The notes beneath the pieces are model-generated. The model ran no database searches. It was not told the origin of the DNA and was given only the letters and a program-made list of their open reading frames with translations. This document shows positions 11,382 through 21,445 of a stretch of 64,000 nt of DNA, piece by piece (the stretch's first letter is position 1; each line of letters opens with the position of its first letter). Source of the stretch: Oxytricha trifallax (taxonomy: Eukaryota > Ciliophora > Spirotrichea > Sporadotrichida > Oxytrichidae); the NCBI GenBank assembly GCA_000711775.1, contig ARYC01017057.1:124001-188000 (forward strand), in the 5' to 3' direction. Both the position numbers and the translations under genes were made by a program.

Positions 11382-12618
11382 GAGGGCAGCTTGGACATCT
11401 AGAAGCAGTGCCAATGCTAAATAACGAGTCATATTCCGGGTTTCATTGACATGAGGTCAACATCGATCGTTCGAATGATTTTTACTACCTCTGCATTCGC
11501 TTCAAGACAAATTCCACCAGATACAATAAATAATACTTCACTGAAAAGAAGCGCAAGGTCCAAGGCGATTATAGCAGAGTTGGAAATAACCGCCAATCTT
11601 CTCGGGCATCATTCATTTGAGTAGTTCGCATCAGCAGTTGATGGGCTAAAGCTAATATACGGGCCCTCTCACCATTACAAGCAGTTTATCGCATAAAGAG
11701 AATGCTAAGCGAGAGAAGGAATCATAAATGCAGGAGAGTGGATCTTGAGGCACTGTCGATGTTACGAATGACTTAATGATCAAGAGGCTTTCAGGGGATC
11801 ACAGTCAAAGATGAGTACATTCGGAAACAAAAATCAAACGATGTATCCCAGTAAGTAGCAATTGCAAAGTCATACAGCTCAATTAATTACGCCGATCAAG
11901 TGACCCAGAAGTATGATACCGCCATTACGGCTAGTGTACCAATAATTAAATATCTTTAAGAATATATTGCCGATCTTAAAAATAAAGAGTGATGACTCCA
12001 GTTCCTCCAAGGATGCAGATCTACAAGCACTTTGTTATCCACATTCTCGATTCGCTAAATGAGCTACTAATCAAGCGCAAGAACAGTAAGACTCACAGCA
12101 TGTGGATATACGGGCCAACCAATAACTTGAAGTCTAAAATCAATCGCATTGTGGAGGAGATATTCGTATACGAATAGTATGTATTGTTATATTCGCATTT
12201 TCACTCCCAAGTCCCAATGATCAAGTCAAGCCAAGTGAACCACAAATACTAATCGCGAACGAGCTAAATCTATCGAAGGTATTTGGATAATCTGGGATTA
12301 CAGTGATGAAAGGCTTGATGGAGGGTGAAGGGATGGCCATAGAGCAGAAGTACGATAGCGTGAAAATCAAGTACACGGAGTGTTTCATAGTAAAAACATC
12401 AAACACTGATCTTTAGCAAGATGATTCCCGAAGTTGCTAATGCTTTCATGTCGAGATTTCTGCTCTGCCAATCCGAGATACCAACTTAAAACGAGGAGGA
12501 GAAATTCCCTTTAACAACGCCAATGGTAGCCACGATAAACCACTCAAGATTTCAAGCCGATCAGATAAATAAAATGCAGGCGTTTGATAACACAGAGACT
12601 GTATTCAGAAACAGATGA
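11382..12618 (+). CDS. decayed Rep-like SF3 helicase gene
   Basis: Homolog of the gene at 4489-5750 with more frame breaks. N-terminal part: a segment reading HEVNIDRSNDFYYLCIRFK aligns by eye with TEVNFYEDETTKNAFFHIK of element 1. Helicase part: Walker A is degenerate (YGPTNNLKS, lacking the usual GK), a Walker B-like PQILIANELN and a motif C-like CFIVKTSNTD follow, then a C-terminal stretch PEVANAFMSRFLLCQSEIP that ends at TGA 12616. Several frameshifts and TGAs make it a pseudogene by sequence. The end near 12618 is firm; the start is approximate. Confidence 0.7.
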
Positions 12619-12663
12619 GTGATGTCTAGTGAGGTAACGCAAAATTGACTTAATCTACACAAC

Positions 12664-12882
12664 ATTAATATTAATATCATTTACCATAGTCCACCAAAAA
12701 CCTTGTCCAGACAACCTGACCACAAATTAAAAAAATGATATTTTAATTAATTTAAATTTAAATACAAATTAAATTATGACTAATGCCTCTCTTATTTAGT
12801 GGTAATTAATATTATATATAAAAATTTATAATTATTAAGTACTTTTTATATTTCCTATTTTTATCTATTTTTACCAATATTA
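12664..12882 (-). repeat. right TIR of Rep element 2
   Basis: Inverted partner of 10977-11195. It ends with CCAATATTA at 12874-12882. Confidence 0.8.
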
Positions 12883-13339
12883 AAAAAGCTAACATTTATT
12901 CTCTCTCACTTTTAAACAACATATGTATTGGAAAAATAGCAATAATCAATGTCTAAAAATATCCATAAAAATATGCTTTTATTATTTATAATAATATAAA
13001 TTATAGGCTTTCTCATTCAATTATCTCCATAATTATTTATATTTGGTAATTAAAAATCAAAAAAATTACAAAATTAAGAATATAGATATTGCAAATAACT
13101 AATATATTAATTGAAGAATAGAAAGAAACAATATCTAACATTAAACAATTAAAATGAACATATTAAGTAATTTCTCATTTAAACAAGTTATGAATCAATT
13201 TGAGTAACATTTACAATTGAATTTTAATAAAACATTTATATTAAATTTATATTAAATTTCTCTGTTTAATATATTTATGAATACTTAGTTTTCATTAATC
13301 TAGCTGATTTTGCTATTTTCTTCTAAATGTCTATTCTAC
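12883..13339. other. AT-rich DNA, no gene seen
   Basis: AT-rich spacer between Rep element 2 and the next coding island; no frame or repeat stands out. Confidence 0.5.
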
Positions 13340-13600
13340 AGTCTGTCTACGCAGTGAAGTTGAAGGTATATTCCTGGCAATTAGACTATTCTTGAGATTG
13401 AGAGGTTTGGAGAATTATTGCAGAGATACTATGCAATCGCTGAGGAAACTAGTTGTCTCATTGAATAGCTCTAAATACTCAGTAGGAGGAGAAAAGGGAG
13501 AGAATTGACACTCTGCAAAGTAGCTTGAAGAGAAGGAAAAGGAGAAAAGATGCAAGAAGATTTTAATATTCATGGGGATTATTAGAGTAATAAATAAAAC
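13340..13600 (+). CDS. coding island, unrecognised
   Basis: Plus-strand frame with protein-like content (EGIFLAIRLFLRLRGLENYC, then SLRKLVVSLNSSKYS), an in-frame TGA at 13506, and continuation in the same frame into a lysine/glutamate-rich stretch (AKQLEEKEKEKRCKK). It is preceded by a possible 3' splice site (TTCTACAG). AT-rich DNA flanks both sides. MDS candidate; the TGA suggests decay or a boundary inside it. Confidence 0.4.
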
Positions 13601-13798
13601 TATTTTATAATCATTTTTATTTTTATAGTAATTAGACATTTTTAATAATAAATATATATTTTTCTTATTTCCCACCAATTACCTTCTTTTGTTAAATTAA
13701 AAATAATCAAGATCAATACTCAGATCATTTATAACTTAATTAAACTATTATTTAAAATATAATCTAATAAAACTCAGTAGATATAAAAAAGGTAATTA

Positions 13799-14220
13799 AC
13801 TAGCAAGAATAATGAAGTTAATGAAAGCAATCAACACAGTCTCACACAACAAGAAGGAATTGACGATGGCCTATAATCGGCAAATGATGTTGGATCAGTG
13901 ATCAATTCTCACTCCCGATTAAGCAAATCTAAAGCAATTTAGCTAAATATCCACAAGAATCACTTTATAAGTGTGGTATAATTCAAACAAGCAACACTAA
14001 CTGAGTAAGCTGAGTCTGTTGGTCGATATCATCTCACGTAAGTTTTATGATTTTATCTAGTAAATGAATCTGTAGTGCTGACTCATCCCATTCAGGCAGT
14101 CTGCAGTGACATAAAGGAATGTGAATGCAGTGAAATAGGCAGGCATAGATAGGCCTGATTAGATCATCAAGCACTAGATTGGAGAACTCAATCAGAGAAA
14201 ACATCCTAAAAAGTTATAAC
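13799..14220 (+). CDS. coding island with an intron, unrecognised
   Basis: A clean frame with no TGA (NNEVNESNQHSLTQQEG, then HSRLSKSKAIQLNIHKN, then QATLTEQAESVGRYHL) runs to 14037. A GTAAGT...TTCAG intron follows at 14038-14095, and the same frame resumes exactly (QSAVTQRNVNAVKQAGIDRP). TAA/TAG are used many times as Gln. The joined frame through a canonical intron is good evidence of a real gene. Both ends run into AT-rich DNA with no start or stop, as expected for an internal MDS. Family unknown; hydrophilic, Gln/Asn/Ser-rich. Confidence 0.6.
14038..14095 (+). other. 58-bp spliceosomal intron
   Basis: Starts GTAAGTTTTATG and ends CCCATTCAG. Removal joins two open segments in frame (CTC AC / G CAG TCT). 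Confidence 0.7.
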
Positions 14221-14409
14221 CAATAATATATAATAAATCATTAAGTGTAAATTAAACAAGAGATATGCTTTGTAAACTTGATAATTAATATTTTATATAT
14301 ATTTAAAATAATTAAAATATTATCATTTACTTTAAAGTAAAATACATATGATTAAACCCAAAATTTCCAAGATTCAATTGAAATCTCTCAGTCGTTTATT
14401 TTTCATATA

Positions 14410-14660
14410 TCAAAATAAAGTTTAGTTCTGCTGATTGATCCCCTAGACATCTATTTAAATCAGGATGTAGCTACCTTCGCAGCTGATTATCCTGGGAGGT
14501 TACTGCAATTGATGTTGAGAGGATGCAAATTGGAACCTCACCAATAAGATATATTTGAAACTTGATGAAATAAAAGGCGAGGATTGTGATCAAGCTGATT
14601 AATCTACTATTAAGACTAGGCAAAACACCTTAAAGCATGTGTATAAACATAGATATATAA
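14410..14660 (+). CDS. coding island, unrecognised
   Basis: The frame reads LIDPLDIYLNQDVATFAADY and PGRLLQLMLRGCKLEP, meets a TGA near 14561, and continues one frame over as KLDEIKGEDCDQADQST. The composition is clearly protein-like and flanks are AT-rich. It may be the next MDS of the gene at 13799-14220. No family recognised. Confidence 0.5.
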
Positions 14661-15338
14661 TGTAAGAAAATAATTATTATGACTATTAAGTCACCTAAAT
14701 AATAGTGGAAATGGTGTTTTTACTTCACTTATATAATATAAAGGTATCTCTTTAATAAATTACACACATGTTTTACTTATTTTTATTACTAAAATAATGC
14801 ATAACTTATTAATAAAATGATATCAAATAAACCAGCCAACAAAAACATATGTTTCTCTTTGTGAGGATAGCAATGATATCAAATTACATTAATGTAAAAA
14901 ATAAAAATATGAAATACTTATAAATACAGTATTTTTGATTGAAATTCATTTTAAGGCTGATCATACTCATAATTCATTATTCATTTCACATTCTAATCAT
15001 AAACATCATCATCATTTTCAGAGTATACTTAAATATATATATAATTATTATAAAATTATAAATTAATACATGATATATTTGATTTTATATGTTGTACAGC
15101 TGACTATTTAAATTTTTTATTAACAGCAATCTCTACTTTTGCATATTTTTATTTGTTATTTTTAGTAAATTTACTCATAGTAAATAATTATAACTTTTTC
15201 TGCTATTAAATGCAAATGTTTGCAGTATCAACATATTATTTTACATTAGAAATATTAAATAACTAAAATCAGTAGGGCAGCATTTAGTATATATTTATTT
15301 AATTTGAAGATAAAGAAATAATAATCAATAATTTAAAT
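14661..15338. other. AT-rich DNA, no gene seen
   Basis: AT-rich spacer. No coherent frame; no repeat beyond short A/T runs. Confidence 0.5.
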
Positions 15339-15660
15339 TCATTCAATATAATCGTGACCTACTTTCACAATGGCATGGGAACTTTTAGCTTCAGGCTACT
15401 TACATGACATAATTAGCACATTATTGCCCAACATTGTATTAAAAACTGTGAATGTAGTTTAACATTTATCAGGTATGCTTTGATCTTTGCCCAGCTCAAT
15501 TGAATGACCCCGTGTTTGAGATATTGGCAGTCATCTCATCTCCTCGAATAACTTTGAGAATCTCTTTATAAAGTTAATTATTCTTATCAGTCCTCTATTT
15601 TCACCGTCTTACCTCATCTGAACTTCCACACATATAAGATGCTCAATTTAAACCTAAGCA
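15339..15660 (-). CDS. coding island on the minus strand
   Basis: Minus-strand frame (CVEVQMRQDGENRGLIRII, FIKRFSKLFEEMR, an in-frame TGA, then SQTRGHSIELGKDQSIPDK and TVFNTMLGNNVLIMSCKQ) that ends at TGA 15339. TAA/TAG are Gln. Apart from the single TGA the frame is continuous for about 100 codons. Orientation opposite to the neighbouring islands would suit a scrambled or inverted MDS, or simply another gene. No family recognised. Confidence 0.45.
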
Positions 15661-15821
15661 TTTATTAGAATGATAAGAGAGTGTTCAATATAAAAGTAGC
15701 AGGTAGGTATTAAATGAGTCTTACCAAAACATGATTATGATAAAAAAACAGTAAGTATTTATAGTATCGGATTTGTGCTCTTATCTCAACTTGTCTTGAT
15801 TCTAAAAATTATAGGAGATTC

Positions 15822-16028
15822 ATGAGCAAGTTTAATGCGAGCTTCATTTTAAGTACATTAAAGTTTGAAAAGGTGCAGGCATTGCTGGTATTTTAAGTAT
15901 CGCAGGTATTGCAGGGATCACAGGTACCGCAGGTATTGCAGGTATCGCAGGAATCACAGGTATTCGACAATTAATAAAAATATGGCATTATTGTGGATAC
16001 CTCATAAATTCCTTGGATATGTAAATGA
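15822..16028 (+). CDS. 68-codon ORF over a minisatellite
   Basis: ATG 15822 to TGA 16026, with TAA/TAG as Gln. The middle is encoded by GCAGGTATT/GCAGGTATC-type 9-12-bp tandem units, which stay open in all three forward frames (one gives Gly-Ile-Ala repeats, the ATG frame gives Gln-Val-Leu/Ser repeats). I cannot tell which frame is used, or whether it is coding at all. Confidence 0.35.
15878..15965 (+). repeat. GCAGGTATY tandem repeat
   Basis: About eight imperfect copies of a 9-12-bp unit (GCAGGTATTGCAGGTATCGC and variants), GC-rich against its surroundings. Confidence 0.8.
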
Positions 16029-16392
16029 GAAGGAGAAGAATCTTGATTTAAATAGTTGATAGAATGAGACGAAAGCTAAAGTAGCAGAATTTTCCGTCAT
16101 GGAATCCAAAAAAAGCTAAAGTTTAAACTCTCTATAATTTCAGAGCCTTTTAAAATTTCTCATCTTGCAGCCCTATTGTATGATATGCGAAATTAGACTT
16201 ACCTTATTTTCAACTTTCACAATACAAAAACTACAAATATTTTTGACTCAATAAGATAGATATATAAGCAGAATGCTAACTATCTCAGTATTGCATGCCT
16301 CAAAATGATCAATTTAGTGATCGATTTATAATTTAAAATTTAAGTTGAAAATGTAAAAACCTCCAATAACTCATAACAACAAGCTTAGTAAG
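16029..16392. other. spacer before TBE-A
   Basis: Moderately AT-rich. No telomere-like TBE end is visible where the left end of TBE-A would be expected, so that end is probably lost or diverged. Confidence 0.4.
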
Positions 16393-17412
16393 ATGAATAA
16401 TCTAGGAACTATATCAAGTATACAGGATTTGATAACTTTTCTAAGGTTGATGACTAGATCCAACTTAGGGTTCAGCAATATATCTCAGTTACTAATTAAT
16501 ATGTGGTCTTACTAACATACCACGTTTAATGTTCAAAAAGATTGGCGAACTAAGAATTTAAAATGCAAATGCTCACTATGAAACTAAAAAATATTGGGAA
16601 GTTATCCTATGTCAAAGTTGAATCTCTTACAAACTAGAGAACCTTGTAGCTTCAGGCTGTGATGACTTTGGGGGAGAGATTCGTGATGTTCCATAGAATG
16701 TTTCCAGAGCTTAGATTTCACCCTCTAAGCTTTCTAAAATTTATAAGGAAAAAGGTATTAAAAGAAAGTTCATTAGTGTGGGCAAGTATATGAGCCCTGT
16801 TTAGACACTTAAGACGAAAGAACTATTTTAAGATATGAGAAGCAAGTTAATTAATGCTCTATCGGAAGGAAGGAAAGTAGTATTCATTGACGAGGTGATG
16901 TTTACTTATTCTACTAATATCAAGCAAGAGTACAGCAAAAGAATATGAATATTGTTGTGAAAGACAAGCTATAATTCATAAAGAGTATTGCTGTGGTTGC
17001 TGTAATTTCTCCTGACAAAGGTCTGGAAATTTACTATAATTATGTGAGATTAATGAACATTGAAAAGTTTTATGACTTCGTCATAGGACTGCATGAATAG
17101 AACTTAAGAAGTAGACTTGCTGTATTTCTAGACAACCTTAGAGTGCATCACAGCAAAAAATTAAAGCATTGACCGAGAAGTTTGGGATCACTCTCATATT
17201 TACTCCACCATATTCGCCAAAATACAACCCCATAGATATTCGCCAATAAACAACCCCATAGAGAATTACTTTTCAGTGCTGAAGAACTAGTTCAAGAGGA
17301 TAAGATGAAGATCGTCTAATAGGATGAGAAGTTTGATGCAAAACGAGTTTTGAGACAAGCATTCTGCAGTGTGAATGATGGTGTTATAAGAGAAATATGC
17401 AAGAAAAAATGA
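16393..17412 (+). CDS. TBE 42-kDa DDE transposase (TBE-A)
   Basis: IS630/Tc1-mariner superfamily transposase that cuts and joins TBE ends. Several frames must be joined. Visible parts: helix-turn-helix region (SPSKLSKIYKEKGIKRKF), first catalytic Asp in VVFIDEVMFTYSTN, second in VFLDNLRVHHSKK, and the glutamate in TPPYSPKYNPIE of the second copy of a duplication, giving DD34E spacing by count. C-terminus VIREICKKK then TGA 17410. TAA/TAG are Gln. Frameshifts and a 26-bp tandem duplication over the third catalytic block (17211-17236 and 17237-17262) make it inactive. ATG 16393 is the best start. Confidence 0.8.
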
Positions 17413-17439
17413 ATAAGTTTGATTTATTATGTTAATATA

Positions 17440-17720
17440 AATTGAGAGTAATTAAAGCACATATATTAAATATCATTGCACTTTTGTTCATGGTACCAGC
17501 TTCAGATTAAGACTCAAACATTGTGGTGTTTATCTCCATGAGCCGAGATCCATCGCTCGGTCTGGTTCCTTTGCTAGAGGAGGCATGCTCTATTCCCCTG
17601 AATCGCTTAAGTGACAAAAATTTGGGAGGCGATTGCTTAGGTTTTCTTGCCTTCATTAGTTTAGTAGAAGCTTTCAAGAGCTGCATAGTCCTCCCCGATT
17701 TTTATAATTATTAATGAGTT
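17440..17720 (-). CDS. TBE 22-kDa protein, 3' exon only (TBE-A)
   Basis: Convergent to the transposase, as in the other copies. Reads TMQLLKASTKLMKARKPKQ, which corresponds by eye to the segment after the conserved intron in the other 22-kDa genes (GKALSLLK and GTALALLK types). The 5' exon is missing, because TBE-B starts about 80 bp away. The role of this protein in TBE biology is not established. Confidence 0.5.
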
Positions 17721-17803
17721 AATGGTAGGTTAAGATACTTGGAATAAAAGGATGGCTGGTCAACTATGAGAACTAATAGTCAGATATGAGTATTTAGTCA
17801 TTA

Positions 17804-17885
17804 AAAACCCCCAAAACACCTTTGTGAGATTTATAAGTGCTTTGATTTTTAGGGTATAGTTTAGGTCATATTGGGATTAGTAGAA
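17804..17885 (+). repeat. left TIR of TBE-B
   Basis: Begins AAAACCCCCAAAACACC (C4A4-like). The shared core TATAAGTGCTTTGATTTTTA is matched in inverted form near 23380-23400. Confidence 0.85.
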
Positions 17886-17959
17886 AAAACGCAGGTTTTA
17901 TCGATAATTTAATGAATATTTATTGAGTAATAGTGTACTTAACTCAAACAAATTTATTA

Positions 17960-19372
17960 TGTTTATCTTTGTGGTATCTCTTAAACTAAGCTCTTTTTAG
18001 TGTTTCAAGTTTATCTTCTAATGATAATCTTGGATATGCTTGGAGTTCTCACTATGATCATCGCAGCAATTTTCTCAATCTCAGTGCATACATCTTCTTG
18101 CTTAATATGTATAACAGCCAAAATTATTGATTAATTCTCTTTTTATTGTTCCAAAATGAGACATACTTTCCATATCGCACTCTAAGATAATTGCTGCTAC
18201 CGCCCAGACATCCCACTAAACAGAGCCATTAGTCCACTTCTCTCTTATTGGGAAGTACGCAGTTGTGCCCAGTACTTTAGCTAAAATCACTATTTCTAAC
18301 CTTATTTTTCTATTGAAATCAATCACTTCTATTTCTAAAGGACAGAGATTTAGCATTACATTTTCTGGCTTCAAATCTCTATAAACATACCCCAGATCAT
18401 GTAGCTCTTTCACACCCTTGGTCATTTCCGTGAATATCTCATTCAGGTCATCTGGGTATCTATTATGGTAGAGAAAATCTCTTAGAGTCATTTAAAACTT
18501 CTTAAGTCGTAGTGCAATAAAATCATATCAAGAAAAACTCCATCGAGCTTAAGCAAGTCCTTGCATTACCTTTTATGAACTTCTCTAAGTACTGCTAAAA
18601 TAGAATTGAATTGGGGAAATTGAAAAATAAATAAAAAATTCGAATATTGTATATATCTAACTGTCACTAATTTGGTTGTCTTGTTGATCTAATTTTGTTC
18701 ATGTGACTTATCGTTATGTTTCAAAGTGTTTCAGTTACATTAAATGAAGATAATAAAAAAATTGATTAAATTTAAAATCCAGATAATTGACCAGAATCTT
18801 CTGTCAAATGTGTCAACCTGTCAAATCGACCTATAAACACGGGAGTTTCACAACATCCTTCTATCAAATCTGTCAAATAAATTTTTTCTAACTTCTCAAA
18901 GACAATCCGGTATTAATGTAACTGAAACACTTTGCAACATAACGGTAAGTTACATGAACAAAATTAGATCAACAAAACAACCAAATTAGTGGCAGTAAGA
19001 TATATATAATATTCGAATCATTTATTTATTTTTCAATTTCTCCAATTCAATTCTATTTTAGCAATATTATGTATTTATTGGCAAATTCATTTTGATTCTG
19101 CTCGTTCCTAATAAGGTATTTGAAAGGATATACAATATAAGCATACTCATCAACTACTATGAGTTTTGCCTTGTTAGGCACGTCACTATGTAAATAGTTG
19201 TCAATGCAAAAACTGTGATCTACTGCATTTAATGCAGATTATATAGCTCTCTCTTACAAGCATGCTATATATAATTTATTAGCTGGTTGTTTCATTGACT
19301 CAAATCGTTTCTGCTTTTTAAGTCTCTCTTCCAACTCTCTTTAAGATTCTATATTCAATACTCTAAAACCCC
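17960..19372 (-). pseudogene. TBE 57-kDa zinc-finger/kinase protein, kinase part (TBE-B)
   Basis: Protein-kinase fold. N-lobe region at 19080-19370 (KLIVVDEYAYIVYPFKYLI), interrupted by the insertion 18586-19069, then MTLRDFLYHNRY, the catalytic loop YRDLKPENVML (Tyr replaces the usual His) and VIDFN in place of DFG, then REKWTNGSVQWDVWAVAAI. The parallel segment in TBE-C aligns throughout. The zinc-finger N-terminus is not found beyond 19372, where other insertions begin. A TGA and frameshifts are present. The role of this protein in TBE is unknown. Confidence 0.75.
18586..19069. mobile_element. 484-bp MITE with Rep-element-like ends
   Basis: Inverted arms of about 149 bp (18593-18741 and 18915-19063), with ends GCTAAAATAGAATTGAATTG. 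The right end, read inward, is TAATATTGCTAAAATAG, almost the terminus of Rep elements 1 and 2; the following GGAGAAATTGAAAAATAAAT also resembles Rep element 2. The core of about 170 bp has TCTGTCAAAT repeats and no gene. It is inserted in the TBE-B kinase gene. Confidence 0.8.
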
Positions 19373-19690
19373 TTCATGAGTTTTAAATGTGTTTTTATTG
19401 ATGAGTGTAATGTTGAGGATTAGGGTTTATTTTTGTTAGGAAGTATCATTTTCACTCTTGTTATGAAATTATGAATGTATTTTATGATAATATATTTTAT
19501 ACTAATCTTGTATGTTATCATATTTACATATATAAATATATATATAAATATATATATATAGATATATACATCTAATATAAAATATATATATAATATAGTG
19601 AATTAGTGAATTAGAGAAATTAAATAAAAGAGATTAAAATTTAATTGGAGATCTCTAATATATTAAACATTCTCAACTAAAGGTAATCAT
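19373..19690. other. AT-rich microsatellite DNA inside TBE-B
   Basis: ATAT-rich, with several TA runs between 19520 and 19590. A C4A4-like AAAACCCC at 19366 lies at its edge. No coding signal. Confidence 0.5.
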
Positions 19691-19978
19691 TAATACTTAC
19701 TATCAATTTTATATCAAATAGGGACCCACCTTAAAGATGGGGATAGAAATTCTTTTTTTTTAGAAATTTTTCTATCTTTTTTTTCCCTATTATTTTTCCA
19801 AAAACCTATTAGGGCCAGTTTGTGAAAATTTTTTACATCAGAAATGTAGGCATTCGGGGACCGACTGAAAGGTTTTCCTATATGTGATTCCCAAAAATAT
19901 TTTTTTTCTTGCTCCATTAGTCCACTGGTCCTGACCCCCCTCGTTGCTCGCTTCGCTCGCAATTGATAGTAAGTATTA
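19691..19978. mobile_element. 288-bp GC-richer insertion with perfect 18-bp inverted ends
   Basis: Bounded by TAATACTTACTATCAATT (19691-19708) and its exact complement (19961-19978). The interior is much richer in GC than its surroundings, especially near 19925-19960 (CTCGTTGCTCGCTTCGCTC). A minus-strand frame of 82 codons lies at 19714-19962 (contains VKNFHKLALIGFWKN) but lacks an ATG. The inverted ends suggest a small mobile unit. Composition suggests an outside source, for example organellar DNA. I do not recognise it. Confidence 0.55.
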
Positions 19979-20388
19979 ATATATATATATATATATTATT
20001 CCATTTTATTAAGGAAAGATATTTTTTACTTACATTTCTTTTTACATTACATTATTTTCATAAGTCATCACTTTAACTGATCGTCTTAATGAAATTAGAT
20101 TAGTCCATCTTTTCAATAATTTGACATTTTTTCAAAAATATATTTGAATTTTTTATCATAAAATATTTTCAAATTCAATTTAATTCTTTCATTTCTTTTA
20201 GTTTTCGATATTTATTAACACATTTTTGTTTAATACAAATGAATTTAGGAACTAAGTAGCGTTAAAATAAAAAATATGAATAAAATGAGTCATTTTAAGG
20301 TGTTTGGTAGATTTAATATTTTCATGTTTTAGTTTAAGTATTGTAATAAATGGAAATCAATCTTAAAATTTTGTATTTCTACTTTCAC
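19979..20388. other. AT-rich DNA inside TBE-B
   Basis: A TA run at 19980-19996, then AT-rich sequence with no coding frame. Confidence 0.5.
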
Positions 20389-21402
20389 TAAAATTTTAGT
20401 TACTTATTAAATATGGGCAACTTATAGGAGGTCAACTTGGTAAAAATTCGTGGAGAAAGTTTGAAAAAACTGTAACAAGTTTCAGAAATGGATCTCATAT
20501 TAACTTATTAATTTCCATTAAATTAGTACTAAATTTGTTTAAATTTAATTAGTACCGGTACTAAATCAGTTTTATTTTAATTGGTATTATTTTTATAGTA
20601 CCAAAATTTATTTAATACATAGTTTTAAACTAATGAGGTTTTAATGGAAAAGTTCCAAAATGGTTCAAAACCTGATTGGTACCTGTACCAACCTGAATAT
20701 TTTCTAACTTTGTGCCAAAACATTAAAAAATGGAGTCCCTAAGAATTAAAAGAAGATGCTTTCATAAAATCAGCTATTATAATTAAATAAGCAAATCAAA
20801 AAATTAATGTACTATCATTAAAATTTTCGTAGATAAATAATTTCTACATTGCAGTTATGTTGATGTAGTGATGATATAAAATAAATAATTAAAAATTTAA
20901 GCCATGAAATTAAAATTTCTATTATAATGCTATAATAACCTCTCTAGTTATAGTTTCTCTGTATATGAGTTGGCACAGCAGCAATAATGGTTGATTTAGA
21001 GGAGTACGAGATCATATTTATGCTACGTTTGTACCTATACTTTTTTCTAATTTTATACTTAATATTTATAATTTTGGTACCAACTAAGATAAAATTCAGG
21101 GTGGTACTGGTACCAATCAGGTTTTGAACCATTTTGGAACTTTTCCATTAAAACCTCATTAGTTTAAAACTAGGTACTAATTAAGTTTGGGTACTATTAA
21201 ATTGGTACCAATTAAAATGAAACGGATTTAATACTTGTACTAATTAAATTTAAACAAGTTTAGTACTAATTTAATGGAACTAAATTGATAAAAATGGAGC
21301 TCCATCTCTGAAGTTTGCTACAGCTTCTGCAAACTTTCTCCACCTATCTTTGCAGGGTTGACCTCCTATATTATGCCCATATTTAATACTAAGATTTTAA
21401 AC
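20389..21402. mobile_element. 1-kb MITE with about 350-bp TIRs
   Basis: Left arm 20389 to about 20735 and right arm about 21050-21402 match in inverted orientation over their whole length: AAATATGGGCA, then AGGAGGTCAAC, then several GGTACC-type motifs, then AAACCTGATTGGTACC. The interior of about 310 bp is AT-rich without a gene. Related sequence recurs at 32698-33012. It lies between the 57-kDa and 22-kDa genes of TBE-B. Confidence 0.85.
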
Positions 21403-21445
21403 AGTAGGATCCAGAACTCTATTCAATAACAAGAGAAATAGAAGG

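Larger units (their letters stand above)
10977..12882 (+). mobile_element. Rep/SF3-helicase element 2
   Basis: A 1906-bp unit with TIRs of about 220 bp (10977 to about 11195 and about 12664-12882). Its ends, TAATATTGATAAAATAG on the left and the complement of TAATATTGGTAAAAATAG on the right, are close to those of element 1. The internal gene is homologous in order and motifs. Arm similarity is lower than in element 1, so this copy is older. Flanks outside TAATATT are not similar and no target duplication is seen. Confidence 0.8.
16393..17725 (+). mobile_element. TBE-A: truncated TBE-type transposon
   Basis: Contains a 42-kDa transposase gene (+) and the 3' part of a 22-kDa gene (-) in the normal TBE order. 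It stops where TBE-B begins at about 17.8 kb. The kinase gene is absent. The rest may have been lost, or displaced by insertion of TBE-B; I found no continuation after 23428. Confidence 0.7.

Noticed and set aside
19366-19440. AAAACCCCTTCATGAG as a possible extra TBE end inside TBE-B
   Set aside because: It lies within or at the edge of the 57-kDa coding region and has no partner; not enough to call an end.
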